Below, in pieces: positions 27,574 through 39,494 of a stretch of DNA of 64,000 nt. This stretch comes from Orientallactaga sibirica (lineage: Eukaryota > Chordata > Mammalia > Rodentia > Dipodidae). A program made the position numbers and the translations under genes. The notes beneath the pieces are model-generated. The model did no database searches. It saw nothing but the letters and a program-made list of their open reading frames with translations, and was not told the origin of the DNA. Each line of letters opens with the position of its first letter. Positions within the stretch are counted from its first letter, which is position 1. The stretch spans positions 2,480,001-2,544,000 of the forward strand of contig JAEOAD010000005.1 of the NCBI GenBank assembly GCA_036365145.1, in the 5' to 3' direction.

Positions 27574-28206
27574 CGATGGTATTTTTTTTAAGAAGCCAAT
27601 GGAGTAATGAAGAAGGAGGATGTAATTCAGCAGATGGGAAACTATATTCCATTTCTGCAACATTCCAAAACATGGAGGTGTGTGAACTGGTGAAGCATCA
27701 GGGCAACTAAGTTGGCTTGAGGGATGCACAGACAGAGTTCCATTCAGTGAGGTGGTGGGCTGTCCGGATAGACCATCAGAAAGATTCTGACCCAGAGACA
27801 GTGTGAAAATAAGAAGAAAAGCCAGAAGCTACAAATGTTTTGAACAGAAACAGTGACCCATTGTTTCTGCATTGCCATGTAAGTACGAAGAACACCTGTA
27901 GTCTGAAAGTGCTGGCCTCATTCTGAATGCCAGACAAATAAACAGAACTAAACAACTCAGAAGAACTTCCAAATAACAGAAATCATTAAAAAAAAAAAAA
28001 CCCTCCTAAGATATTGAAAGGATTCTCTACCCCAAACTGCACCATACCTACCCACACACAGGTAAAGATCTATTCAATTCAGTTAGCAGGCTATGCTGGT
28101 ATACACAGGGCTCAAAAAAAAAAAAAAATCCCACATTCCACACTTTAGTTATATATAGTATTTTCAGAGAAATTAATGGATAGTATATATTCATAAAACA
28201 AAAAAT

Positions 28207-28428
28207 GGGGCTTGAGAGGTGGCTTAGAAGTTTGGGATCTTGCCTAAAATGCCTAAAGATCCAGGTTTGATTCCTCAGTACCCATGTAAACCAGATGCAC
28301 ATTGCATCTGGACTTTGTTTGCAGTGGCTGAAGGTTCTGGCACATCCATTCTCTATTTCTATCTGCCTCTATGTATTTTTCTCTCTCAAGTTGACAAAGT
28401 AAATAAGTAAAATATTTAAAAAAACAAT
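28207..28428 (+). mobile_element. tRNA-derived SINE, diverged
   Basis: GGGCTTGAGAGGTGGCTTAG, AAACCAGATGCACATTGC, GTTTGCAGTGGCTGAAGG and a TC tract ending AAATAAGTAAAATATTT. Confidence 0.82.
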
Positions 28429-28819
28429 AAAAAATACAAGTTATAAAAGTTATAGGAAAGAGTACTCAGAATTAAAAAAACAAAAACAAAAACAAAACAC
28501 CACAACAATAGCCTACTCGCTGGACCCCTGCTTCCCAGTTACTTCTCATAAATACAATTGGGAAATAATTGTTACAATAAATGATAGGTATTGGAAATTG
28601 TTCAGAGATTATTTTATGTGCTATCAAAAGTAGCACAGGTCTCAGAGTTTATATAATAGAACAAGCAAAGGGCATCTAATTATATAAGACGAGATAAGAG
28701 GAAAAGCTCAAAATCTAAGTAACTACAGAGGAGAGAGAAAAGTGAACCATGGACACATTGTTGTTGTTGTTGTTGTTTTAACAAAGATAATTTTATGGCA
28801 GTAAAGCAAGTTGAGTTTC

Positions 28820-29400
28820 TGGGGGGTGCAGCAGGCCAGAGCTCCTAGTTCCTTCTCCACCTCCCAGTTTCCTGTCCCAGGTACACCTGCTGCTGGCTTG
28901 GGGCTGCCTGGATCCTGCCAGCATACCACTTTCCTGACTGAACTGCCCCTGAGTCCATGACTCCCAGATCCCCTGCTCTGGAGGATGCATGCTTGGAGTG
29001 AGTAGGCCAGAGATCCTGGTTCCTTCCCCATTTCCCAGTTCACTGGTACTGGTACCACTGCTGCTGGCTTGGGGCTGCCTGTTCCTTACGTGTGTGCTGC
29101 AGAAGAAGGCCTTTTACTCTGGATTCCTGATTGGCCAGAACCTGGATCCCCAAATCCCTTTTCCCCTGAGTCAGAGAGTACATGGACCACTGTGCGAGCT
29201 GGTCTCTTGCTCCTGGCTCCATAGCTTCCCAGATCCAATTCCCCAACCCCTAGTTCCCTGTGGGAGGAGTGCATGCAAGTGGAGTGAGTACGCCAGAGTT
29301 TCCCGTTCCACACCTCCTAGTTCCCCAGGTACCTTTTGTGTACTTGCATTCTCCACAATCTGCACATCTTGGGGTTATAACCCAAGCCTACATGATATAA
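28820..29400 (+). promoter_or_regulatory. L1 5' UTR with about 2.5 promoter-like monomers
   Basis: Three related blocks begin near 28831, 29004 and 29290, with steps of 173 and 286 bp. They share GGCCAGAG, a CTAGTTCC-type motif, CTGCTGGCTTGGGGCTGCCTG (first two) and GGAGTGAGTA(G/C)GCCAGAG (last two). Tandem 5' monomers serve as promoters in several rodent L1 families. The copy here is diverged and its activity is unknown. Confidence 0.6.
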
Positions 29401-31942
29401 TTCACATTTAAAACAGAACACTCAATGAAGATCCCACAAGGACAAATACTTGCTTCTTCCTCAATAAAATAGGACATTTCTCCAAGGTGGGTGAGCCAAA
29501 ATGCAAAAAACTAATGAAAGTCAGAAAACTGAGAGATCTCCACCAAGGGTGCCTAGTCCCACAATGGAAGCTTCTAATGAAATCACAGAGAAAACAACAG
29601 AAATTGAATCTCAAAATGGAAGCACACAAGTGACCCTGATCTAAAGAATTGCTGATCCAGAAGCAAGCAATCAAAACAGCAATAATTACATAAATGAAAC
29701 TGAGCAGAATCATCTCTTAGAGCACTCAGCTTATGTCACTAGGCTTAACTTAATTGAAGAAAACCAGGGAAGCCTCAAAGAGATATAAATGAATTGAAGG
29801 TGAGTCAACAAATAAGATCTCAATAACCAGCTGATTAAGCTTAATGAAGACTTGATCAAATGCAAGAATGAATTCCAGGAAGCATCAAAGAAATCAGACC
29901 TAGAACTGAAATTATACCTCAAAAAGGAGATGACATGATGGAAAATGAGACAACAGAAAAAAAAAAAAAAAACATCAAATAGAGCTTTTAAAAACCTCTC
30001 TAGAACCTGTCTCTAACAGAGTGACTCATGTGGAAGACAGAACCTCTGAGATGGAGGACAAGACAAGAAATTGATCAGGAGTCCAAAAACTTTCTAAGTT
30101 AAAATAAAATCATGTGAGAACTGTGGGATACCCCAAAATGACCAAACATCTGAATCATGAGGATATCAGAAGGGGGAGAAATCAAGGCCAGAGGCATAGA
30201 GAACATATTCAACAAAATTATTAAAGAAAACTTCCCCAATCTTGCAAGAAAGCAGCCCATCCAGATTCAAGAACCTCACAAAACACCAAACAGACAGGAC
30301 CAAAGAAGAAAGTCCTCAAGGCACATCATATTTAAAACTCTTAACAATGAAGAGAGAGAGAGAGAGAGAGAGAGAGGACTAAAAACAGCAAGAGAGAAAA
30401 AAACTCACTGCATATAAAGACACTCCCATCAGAATCACCTCAGAGAATTTCCATTGAGAATTTCCTAACAGAAACCCTGAAAGTCAGAAGGTCTGGAACA
30501 CTTCACAGTTTAAAAAATGATGGCTTCCAACCTACACTACTGTACCCAGTGAAAGTATTCCTCAAGATAGATGGTGAGAGGAAAACTTTCCATGAAAAAT
30601 GACAGCTCTATGATTACATAAACACAAAGCCAAAACCACAGTAAATACTTCAGGGAATACTCCACCCAGAAGAGTCAACCACCCAACCTCAAGAGCCTTC
30701 AAGAAGAAGACCACCATAACCAAAACCAGAGTTGGCTCCAAAGAGCACAAAGCCCAAGAAAGCACCAAACCCCATGAAGCACCCCGTCATGGCAGGGATT
30801 CAATTGAACCCCCCAGTTCTAACCTTCACATTAATGGTTTAACTCACCCAGCAGAAGACACAAGTTAACAGGGTGGATCAGAAAAAAGGACGCTTCTATT
30901 TTCTGTCTTCAGGAAACCCACCTGACTACTAAAGACAGATATCTCCTCAAAGTGAAAAGATGGAAAATGATGTTCCAACCAAATGGAAATGAGAAACAAG
31001 CAGGTGTTGCTATATTAATAACTGCTAAAATAGACTTCAAACCAAAAGTAATCAAAAAGGACAAAGAAGGCCACTTCTTACTCATCAAGGGTACAATGTG
31101 ACATGAGGACAACAGAGTCATGTATACAATGGAATTCTATTCAGCAGTAAGAAAAAAATGACACAACAAAATTTGTAGGAAAATAGATGGACTTGGAACA
31201 GATCATCTTCAGCAAACATAAAATCACAGAAAGACAAGCACTGCATGTTTTCACTTATCTGTGGTTCCTAACCTGGCACCCTGGATATGCAATTTGAGGC
31301 CCAGACAATAGAGATGGAAGGGTTTGGGGGAGATGGGAAGGTGAGGTTTTGGGGAATAAACACAAACGTAAACCCAAAATGAACAGGAACCATAGAAACC
31401 CATCTCCTTGAAGGTAGACTAAAAGATATAATCCTCAAAAGGAGATTAGGGGGCGTGCCCCAAAAGGAGAGCCCTGGAGAGGGTAGGATGAAGCCTAACC
31501 TTAAAAAGCTGTGGTTCTAACTTGTAACTCCCAGTACCAGAAGTAGTTGCTATCCACATCGGGCTGTCAATTGGAGAGACCTATGAGGTCCCCAAACAAG
31601 ACAGGCGTCTGTCAAAGCACTTGATTACCCATCTGAGGTAAAAGGTAATATCCTATTGCTGAAGACACCATATGCTGCTGGCACAGATCATGGATAGACC
31701 TGGCTGGAATCCAGAAGGGAGCCAGTCTACAGACAATTAGCCCATGTAGTGCTGAAAATCGCTACATGAGCTACTGGGGAAAGGTGCCAACAACAGTGTG
31801 AGCAAGCAGGGATCTAAGCTACTCAGAAACAACTAGCCTGACAAGAAGTACACACCAGTGCAGTGGTGGCACACAGCCTTGTTTGGTAATCAATAGCTTT
31901 GTGATTGGCTACGAGATCCATTCAGTGGAAAGGAACCCATAT

Positions 31943-32373
31943 TGTTGGAACCCGAGCTGAAACTGGGCTTAAGGAGGTAGCTGCCCTGAGAACAATGCGA
32001 CTTTGTTGCTAACCATGCATGTGGAACGATAAACACCTGTAACTGTTAAATGTATAACCTACATTCCAAGAATGACTGCAAAATGTTGTAACTGTAGAAT
32101 GTTCCAGGAATTTACCCAAGACTTGGTCCCCCACCCAGTTTACCCAAGACTTGGTCTCCCACCCAGTGCCTCCCCTTACCCAAGACCTGGTCCCCCGCCC
32201 AGTGCCTCCTTTTTACTTCCTCGTTCTGTTTGCTTAAAAAACTGTGCTTGGAGTCTAATAAACCAGACCTTGACAACTCTTTGCTTGGTCTCGTTCCTTC
32301 TTTCTCGCCCATCTCTCCTCAGGCCTGGTCCCCCTCGCGTTCCCCGAATAACTGAGTCCTGCTGGACGGGACA
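31943..32373 (+). mobile_element. Solo LTR of an ERV2/ERVK-like endogenous retrovirus
   Basis: A 431-bp element begins TGTTGGAACCC and ends GACGGGACA. It is flanked by a perfect 6-bp target duplication CCATAT (31937-31942 and 32374-32379). A polyadenylation signal AATAAA sits at 32257-32262 with a GT/T-rich region after it, and a TATA-like CTTAAAAAAC lies at about 32233. Near 32112-32210 a motif ACCCAAGAC(T/C)TGGTC is present three times, like a U3 enhancer duplication. TG...CA ends and a 6-bp duplication fit ERV2. No internal viral sequence is present, so it is a recombination-derived solo LTR. It interrupts the 3' UTR of the L1. Confidence 0.88.
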
Positions 32374-32786
32374 CCATATCTGGAACTGGGAACCAGGTCT
32401 GAACCCTACAGAGACAGAGATGCTCTCCAATGTCAAGGCCACTAGTCTGTAGCTAAAAGAGAGGCTGCATCCATCTAACTCTCCCCACATTAATGACATG
32501 TATCCAATCTGACTTGGTGACTTTACTCTCCTTTGGAGAATCTTTTTTTCTTTTTCAGAAGGTAGTGATACCTGAGGAGATAAACTACCCCTTGCATCTC
32601 AGCCAAGGCCCAGGTAAACCCACATAGGATGTAGGGAGATGAACAAGAGTGCTCCTTCCATGGTGAGCCTGACAATCAGTGCCAGGGTGAAGGAGACAGG
32701 TGCTGAGGATACCCAACATGTAGCAAAGCAGAAATCCTGAGGCTCCTAAGAGCTCATCACTGAAGTACGCTTAAAACACACCTACC

Positions 32787-32955
32787 AGCTGGGTGTGTGG
32801 TGGTGCACACCTTTAGTCCCAGCACTCAGGAGGCTGAGGTATGAGGATCACTGTGTATTTAAGGCCACCCTGAGACTACATAGTAAATTCCAGGTCAGCC
32901 TGGGATAGAGTGAAACCCAACTTCAAAAAAAGCAAACAAACAAACAAAAACAAAA
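32787..32955 (+). mobile_element. B1 SINE inside the L1 3' UTR
   Basis: AGCTGGGTGTGTGGTGGTGC, CTTTAGTCCCAGCACTCAGG, AGGTCAGCCTGGGATAGAG and an A-rich tail with AAAC repeats. Confidence 0.92.
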
Positions 32956-33479
32956 AACAACAACAACAAAAAAACCACCCTCAAGGAATTTTGTGGAGGA
33001 GAGGAATGGAAAGATTTTAAGAGTCATAAGTTGGGATGCCATGCCCAGAGGCACTGCCTCCCCCCAATAACTTCTGCTCCCACAATGCATGACCAACCCA
33101 CTGAGGACAGCCCCCTACAGAATAGGGGCAGGGAGGAGGAAAAGATGGTACCAATACATGATGTATCCATACAAAATATGTTCTTAAATTGGAAGTACTC
33201 AATACGTTTGGAATTTATTTTGGGGGCTCATATCTCTAAAATATATTGCTACATGTCATCATAAAATTGTATTATATAAAAATACAATCAAATTTTAAAA
33301 ATAGTCCCAGGCTCAATTCTTGTTGCTCTTGCTTATGTGTGTGTGAAGACGATGTGATGTGGTTATCTGTTCCTACTGTGCTTTCTCAGCCATAATGGAC
33401 ATTTCTTTTGAAATTACAGGCAAACATAAACCTTTCATTCTATATGCTGATTCTGGTTGGATATTTTGTTCATGCAATA

Positions 33480-33931
33480 TGTAAGAAGGGAGGACTGTTT
33501 GTAGGGAGGAAGGGAAGCAGCAAGAGAAAGGTGGAGTAATGAGGGTCAGGGAGCAGCAGGAGGCATTTAAGCAAAGTACAGTGGAACTTATGTATTAAAT
33601 TCCATAAGAAAGCCCAGTAAAAACCTATTCAAACTGTGAGCTGAGAGGGTGTGGTAGGAGACATATTCTGCAGTGGCTTAACCACTTGCAGGTTTTATGT
33701 GTTCTGGCAAAGGTTCCCCCACTTGCATTTATGCAGGCAATCATCATGAAATTCACGAGTTTTTCTTGCTCTTTCTTCCTCCCCCCACCCACGTGCACAC
33801 ACAGTATCAGTGGAAGGGGAATGGAGGTCTCAAGAAAAGATAATGGAAGAGGATTATGATCAAAATACCTTATACACATGTAAAAACTGCCAATATGAAA
33901 AAAACAAAAAACAATTTAAAAATACACTGAA
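33480..33931 (+). mobile_element. Probable second L1 3'-end fragment
   Basis: GTGGAAGGGGAATGG, GAGGATTATGATCAAAATAC, TTATACACATGTAAAAACTG and an A-rich end resemble rodent L1 3' tails. Based on recall; boundaries vague. Confidence 0.4.
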
Positions 33932-34144
33932 AGGCTGGAGAGTTGGCTTAGTGAATGAGGTGCTTGCCTGCAAAGCCAAAGGACCCACATAAGCCAGCCA
34001 CAAGGGGGCACATGCATCTGGAGTTTGTTCAGAGTGGCTGGGGATCCTAGCACACCCATTCTCTCCTTCTCTTTCTCTCTTTACCTGCCCATTTCTCTCT
34101 CTTTCAAATTTATAAATAAAAAGAAATAAAATATATTTTTAAAA
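33932..34144 (+). mobile_element. tRNA-derived SINE
   Basis: AGGCTGGAGAGTTGGCTTAG, CTTGCCTGCAAAGCCAAAGG, TC tract and AAATAAAAAG tail. Target duplication AAAAATA(C/A)ACTGA at about 33918 and 34140. Confidence 0.92.
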
Positions 34145-34889
34145 ATAAACTGAGGGTAAGGTAGTGTGGGGGACGGATTTCCTTAACAAACAGGAAGGAC
34201 CAGGTGGACACACTGACCACAGAAGCAAGAAGATCCACCTGGAGGAGTGAAGTCTTCAAGTGCACTTGCTTTAAACAGTATAAAACTTGCTCACCAGTCC
34301 TTACGCTCTCATGAAAACTGTTTATTATTATTTGAAAGGCATTCTGAACTCTCTAGCTGGGCATTCAAAATTTAGGTTGATTATTTCCTTATTTAGAAAG
34401 AGAGGAAATTATATTAGTCTAGTCCATAGGACATGCACCATTTATAATCGGTTCATTTTCTTAAGAGCATTTCGAGTAATGGCTAGCTCAGAAAAGCTCC
34501 AACTGGATTAAGTAAAAGTCTGATCATCATCTCACAGCAATTGTTGCATAGGAAGAAAATCATTTATTGTGAAGCCTGCCAGGCAGTGCGAAGGTACTGC
34601 TGCTGTGAGGAGATATCACAATGCCAACAGGCAGCTGGTCTTTTCCCATGTGTATGGTTACTTATCGAATGCAAATTCATATAAGTACCTCAATCTAACT
34701 TTTTATTATTGTTCAAACATTTTGCCAAGAGCCATTCCATAAATAATTTACAGCTCTGCAAGATCGTTTCTTTATTTTAGTCATCTATTATTGATATTTT
34801 CTCCATATCTTTTTTAAATTGACCTATAGTCATTATACATAGTCTTGAGCTTCATGGACCATTTCTGCCTTTTTATTTGTTTCTGTTTA

Positions 34890-35127
34890 TTTCTTCACTT
34901 CTTTCTTCTTCCTTTCTTTTCCTTCCTTCTTTTCCTTCCTCCGTGTGTTTCTCCTTTCCATCCTTCTTCCCTTTCTCCTTGTTCCAGTTCTTTTGTTCTA
35001 CTCTCTCTTCCTTTTTTCTCTTCTTCCCTTCCTCCCTCTCTTTCCCATCCTTCTTCCCTCCCTTCCTCCCACCTCCCTTCCACTTTCCCTTCCCTCCCCT
35101 TCCTTCCTTTCTTCCTTCTTTCCTTCA
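34890..35127. repeat. Pyrimidine-rich CCTT/CTTT imperfect tract
   Basis: About 240 nt of almost pure pyrimidine made of TTCC and CTTT blocks, ending at a B4-type SINE. It gives spurious Phe/Ser/Leu-rich frames. Confidence 0.85.
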
Positions 35128-35335
35128 ACAGAATCTCATGTAGTGCAGACCAACCTCTAACTCACTGTGCAGCTAAGGATGACCTGGGCTTTCTGAGTCT
35201 CCTGCCTCCATCTTCTGAGTGCTGGGATTACAGGTTTGTGCCACCATAGTTGGTTTTATGTGGTTTTGGGAATAAACTTCAAGCTTTATGCATGCTAGGC
35301 AAACACTCAACTAAGACACATCCCAGACCACCGTG
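35128..35335 (-). mobile_element. B4-type SINE
   Basis: ATCTCATGTAGTGCAGACC, GTGCAGCTAAGGATGACC, GAGTGCTGGGATTACAGG and a 3' ID-like part (CATGCTAGGCAAACACTC, ACACATCCCAGACC) match a B1-ID fusion SINE. Confidence 0.75.
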
Positions 35336-35439
35336 AAGGCATTCTCATATAAGTAGATAATGTTGACCATGTTCCCTCCGCACCCCCACTCCTCTTTTTA
35401 TCCCCCATCAGTCCCCTTTGTTCTCAAGACAGTTTGCTT

Positions 35440-36140
35440 CTACTTCTCTACATGTCATGTCTACATATATGAGCTTATGTGATTATATAAATCTACTTCC
35501 ATGTCATGTCTACGTGTATGAGCTCATGTGATTATATAAATCTACTTCCATGTCATGTCTATGTGTATGAGCTCATGTGATTATATACATCTACTTCCAT
35601 GTCATGTCTACGTGTATGAGTTCATGTGATTATATAAATCTACTTCCATGTCATGTCTACGTGTATGAGCTCACGTGATTATATATACCTACTTCCATGT
35701 CATGTCTACGTGTATGAGTTCATGTGATTATATAAATCTACTTCCATGTCATGTCTACGTGTATGAGCTCATGTGATTATATACACCTACTTCCATGTCA
35801 TGTCTACGTGTATGAGCTCATGTGATTATATACATCTACATCTACTTCCATGTCATGTCTACATGTATGAGCTCATGTGATTATATACATCTATTTCCAT
35901 GTCATGTCTACGTGTATGAGTTCATGTGATTATATAAATCTACTTCCATGTCATGTCTACGTGTATGAGCTCATGTGATTATATAAATCTACTTCCATGT
36001 CATGTCTACGTGTATGAGCTCATGTGATTATATACATCTACATCTACTTCCATGTCATGTCTACATGTATGAGCTCATGTGATTATATACATCTACTTCC
36101 ATGTCATGTCTACATGTATGAGCTTATTGATTATATAAAT
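35440..36140. repeat. 49-bp minisatellite array
   Basis: About 14 copies of a 49-bp unit, with landmarks TCTACTTCCATGTCATG, TCTACGTGTATGAGCTC and ATGTGATTATATAAA. Most steps are exactly 49 bp. Two units carry an extra 6 bp (ACATCT duplication) at about 35834 and 36036. They are 202 bp apart, that is four units plus 6 bp, which implies a block duplication. Confidence 0.95.
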
Positions 36141-38157
36141 CTGGGATCCACCCATGAGAGAAAATATCTGATATTTGTCTTGCAGTGTCTGTTTAATTCA
36201 CTTAATATAATATCTTCCAGTTGAATTAATTTTGCTACTAATTACATAATTTTTTTTCATGGTTCATAAAATTCCATTATATATGTATATTATAAATCAC
36301 ATTTTGTTTATCCATTCCTTTGCATATGGACACCTAAGTTGATTCCAAAACTGAGTTTTTATCTAAAATCTTGTTTATACAACATACTTTGGCTTAAATA
36401 TCATTCAATTCATTGCTTCAAATTTGTTTCCAACACATAAATATATAGGGAATAACTCAAAGGAGTCCTTTACTCTCTGTTTCAATATTTTTCCCAATGA
36501 CTATTTATTCTTATGCATGAGCTAAGAGGCTGGAAAGAGGATTTAACAGAAATAATTCTCCTGACCTAGTCAGGCTCCTGTAATTCACCGAGTCATTATT
36601 CCTTACTGAATTTTGAATTAGGTGTGCTGGAGAACTGCCGAGAAGGAACTGAAATAACTGTTACACTTAAGGCACAGTTTTATTGAATTCATGCATAGAT
36701 ACCTAACCTCATTCCCAAAAGGGGTTGTGGTTGCTTGTGGCGGGAGACATGAGGCCAATTCCACTGCCGTTATGTTGCCCGTCTACCCTCCAGAGCCACT
36801 GGCTCCTCTGCTGCTCAGTCAGTAAGTTCATGAAACATGGACACGTCTGTGACAGATGCCTGTTTAATAGTGTTGAGAACAGGGCCCTAACCGTGCCAGC
36901 GAGCTCTGGACTCAGCTTTGACACGGTTAAGCAGGGCACATGCCACCTGAAAACTCCACAGTGTGTGAGAGATGAATGGCATGAATGGAGTGCTCAGACT
37001 CACACAGGAAGGCTCTGACACTATACCAGAGTCCACTGGACTTGGGTAGAGATACGTGTCTCAGAAGAGAAGTGGTGAAAAGAGAACAGAAGATAAGAGA
37101 AATTGAAGAGCTGATGACCTTGAGGTCAAACCGGGTTAGCAGAACTACAGTTCTGAAGTCCCTGAAGAGGTGTGCAGGAGCAGGCGGCATTCAAGCTTCA
37201 AAAGTCACTTTGGTGGATGACCACAGGCTAGTGCTGAAGAGGAAAATGCCTCTTGAAGGCTCTGCAGACATATTTGCTTTGTCTTGCTTTCCTTGAGCTG
37301 ATGGCAGAGGGATCAGCCTCAGGTGGATTTGCCGTGATGTGATGTCCACACAAACCACAAAGCTTTGCTGGCACTTGCAGGGTTCGGCCAGGGTGGAACC
37401 TTGAAAGGCTTGTTACTAGACTGGCTCCCAGCTCCATCCTCTCTGCACGAGCATGCCCTCCCAGGTGACCTCTGCCTATTTCCTTCTCAAGGGGGTGCCA
37501 GGGCCAAGGGGCATGCTGCTTGTCCACCATCCATAAGGGCACCTCCAGATACCGTGACAGCATGGTGAGATTCTGCCACTGGAAACGCGGAGAACACCTA
37601 CTGAAGAACCAGCTTGGTTACTCTCACCAGATTCACCATCACTGACGAAGACAGCTCTCCCTCAGGAGAGAGGAGATGGAGAAAGCCGTGGCCACAGCAT
37701 AGAGTGATGGGAAACCACACAAGTGACACTTGCTCTATTCGTCTCAAAGGAAGCAGAGTGAGGGGGAGCACCCAGCTCTGTCCACTGAGCACCATCACGG
37801 TTTCTACAGCCCAAGCCTCACCAGAAGAGGGATCCACTGACAAGGGTGTTTTTCTTTGATAAATCTAAGTGGGGATCACACAAAATCTCTTTCCATTTGC
37901 CGGGTGGAATGGGTGGCCTCTCGGATCTGTGAAGAGCACCTCTGGAGTGACACAGAGCTACTATGTCCATGTCAGTCTCTCTCTCAACTGTCAGAGCGGC
38001 TCATGTGCTGTGTGACTGCATCTCCTTCCTCTAAGCCCTCAGTCGTCACAAGCTTTTGCTCACAGCTGAGTTTCTTTGAGAATGGGATGAACGACCACAG
38101 GGTGGGCTCCCAGACCATGGTTTGGAATTGCAGCCAATACAAAGTTTAGAAAGGCTA

Positions 38158-38261
38158 GCTCTGTTCTGGTCATGAGGTGGATGCACATGGAATATGCAGA
38201 AGGCGTCCAGCTCTGTTCTGGTCATGAGGTGGATGCACATGGAATATGCAGAAGGTGTTCT
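38158..38261. repeat. 52-bp tandem duplication
   Basis: GCTCTGTTCTGGTCATGAGG begins at 38158 and again at 38210. The two copies are almost identical, differing near AAGGCGTCC/AAGGTGTTC. Confidence 0.92.
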
Positions 38262-38566
38262 GCTGGCTTCCTGTGCTAAGGGTCAAGGCCCTCACACACA
38301 GAAGCATCTTGTCTCCATCACACATCAACTCCGTTCTCTCCCAGACAGGTCCAACTCACATGCGCCCACGGAAACAAAATGAGGCTTATTACCATAATGG
38401 CAGGGAGCAACTGTTGGGACATAGCCACTTCAGAATGACCCTGGACATCACATATCCACACAAAGTTCATCTTCTCTTGCCTGACCCACGAGAGCTCGGT
38501 GGAAAGCTTCACTTCAATGTACTGTAACACTTAATAGTTATTTTTTTCCACAAGGACATATGAAAG

Positions 38567-38670
38567 AAGGAAGGAAGGAAGGAAGGAAGGAAGGAAGGAA
38601 GGAAGGAAGAAAGGAGGGAAGGAGGGAGGGAAGGAGGGAGGGAAGGAAAGAAGGAAGGAAGGAAGGAAAG
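38567..38670. repeat. (GGAA)n microsatellite
   Basis: About 100 nt of GGAA repeats with GGAG interruptions. Confidence 0.95.
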
Positions 38671-39494
38671 ATGACAGACGTGAAAGAGAAATGGGAAAGA
38701 AAAGGAAAGAGAAGAGTGTGCCTTTGGGTCTAGTTCTAGGTTTAAAGGAGGAAAGAAAAGCATTGATAGTTGAAACTGATGAAAACAAAGAAAATGTCTG
38801 GGCTGGAGTCTCAACCCAGAATTGCATAAATATTTACCATCCTCTAGCTTGAGTAACAGATTTCCTTAAGTAATTTTTCACATATTTGATCAGTACAGAT
38901 CAAAAGAACTTTGGACTTGAGACAGAAGGTCAGTAGGAGGGAGTAATTAAAAGGCCTTTTATAGAGTCATATTTACAGCTCACTTGTCAAAAACTTGCTT
39001 AGAGGGAAAGTTTGCTGAACCAGAAACCAAATGCCATTGGGACAAAAGTGAGAAAAAGGAAGAGGACACGTCACGGCTGGGGACGTGTGTCATTAGCACC
39101 CGACCAGCAAGCACGCGCACTTCAACAGTGAGGAGCGGCTCCTTGCCCACTTATCCCAGGAAGGTGTGCGCTGAGTGCTTCCAGTGTCCTCGTTCCTTAA
39201 AGCCTCACTCCTCTAGGCGGTGGGAGTATCGTCTCCAGTTTAGAGAAAACCAGACGTTCCAAGAACATGGAAAGGCTTGATTTCATATTAACTTTCAAAA
39301 GGTCTTTAGAGGTTTTAAGATTGATTGTGAACTTTACTATATGAAAATGCTGTATAATCATTATATTCCCATTGGATTATTCTCTCCCATGCTCCCTCTT
39401 CCCACCCCCCTCCAGTCAGTCTTAATATGCAGTAGTAGAACTTTATTGCTTAGAGCAGGCACACTTTCTATTCGATTCTACTCAGTAAGTTAAC

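Larger units (their letters stand above)
28795..33210 (+). mobile_element. LINE-1 with 5' monomers, ORF1 remnant, ORF2 internal deletion and interrupted 3' UTR
   Basis: From 28820 to about 29400 a GC-rich region holds three related copies of a block centred on GCCAGAG..CTAGTTCC (28831, 29004, 29290). This fits a repeat-type L1 promoter. From about 29480 to 30770 the sequence resembles degenerate L1 ORF1, with stops and frameshifts; the stretch GAAAACTTCCCCAATCTTGC and the following AAGGCACATCAT are typical. About 30830-31100 matches the start of the ORF2 endonuclease region (CAGGAAACCCACCTGAC; AAAGAAGGCCACTTC). At about 31105 it jumps to the L1 3' end (TACAATGGAATTCTATTCAGC...), so most of ORF2 is missing. 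The 3' UTR follows, split by a solo LTR (31943-32373) and a B1 (about 32787-32955). No intact coding capacity is seen. Family resemblance is from memory. Confidence 0.8.
36141..39489. other. Intron, no supported gene
   Basis: Contains the 52-bp duplication and GGAA tract listed separately. A 103-codon plus-strand frame at 36985-37296 (ending DDHRLVLKRKMPLEG...) has no recognised family and no gene context, so it is not called. Confidence 0.5.

Noticed and set aside
28989..29411. 140-codon plus-strand frame
   Set aside because: Falls in the L1 5' UTR monomers, GC-rich promoter-type sequence, not ORF1.
32072..32452. 126-codon plus-strand frame
   Set aside because: Lies within the solo LTR and its flanks; no retroviral protein similarity, and LTRs do not normally encode proteins.
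34845..35249. 134-codon frame rich in Ser, Phe, Leu and Pro
   Set aside because: Translation of a pyrimidine-rich tract plus a B4-type SINE.
36985..37296. 103-codon plus-strand frame with a basic, partly helical-looking peptide
   Set aside because: No family recognised, no splice or promoter context, and overlapping frames on the other strand are of similar length.
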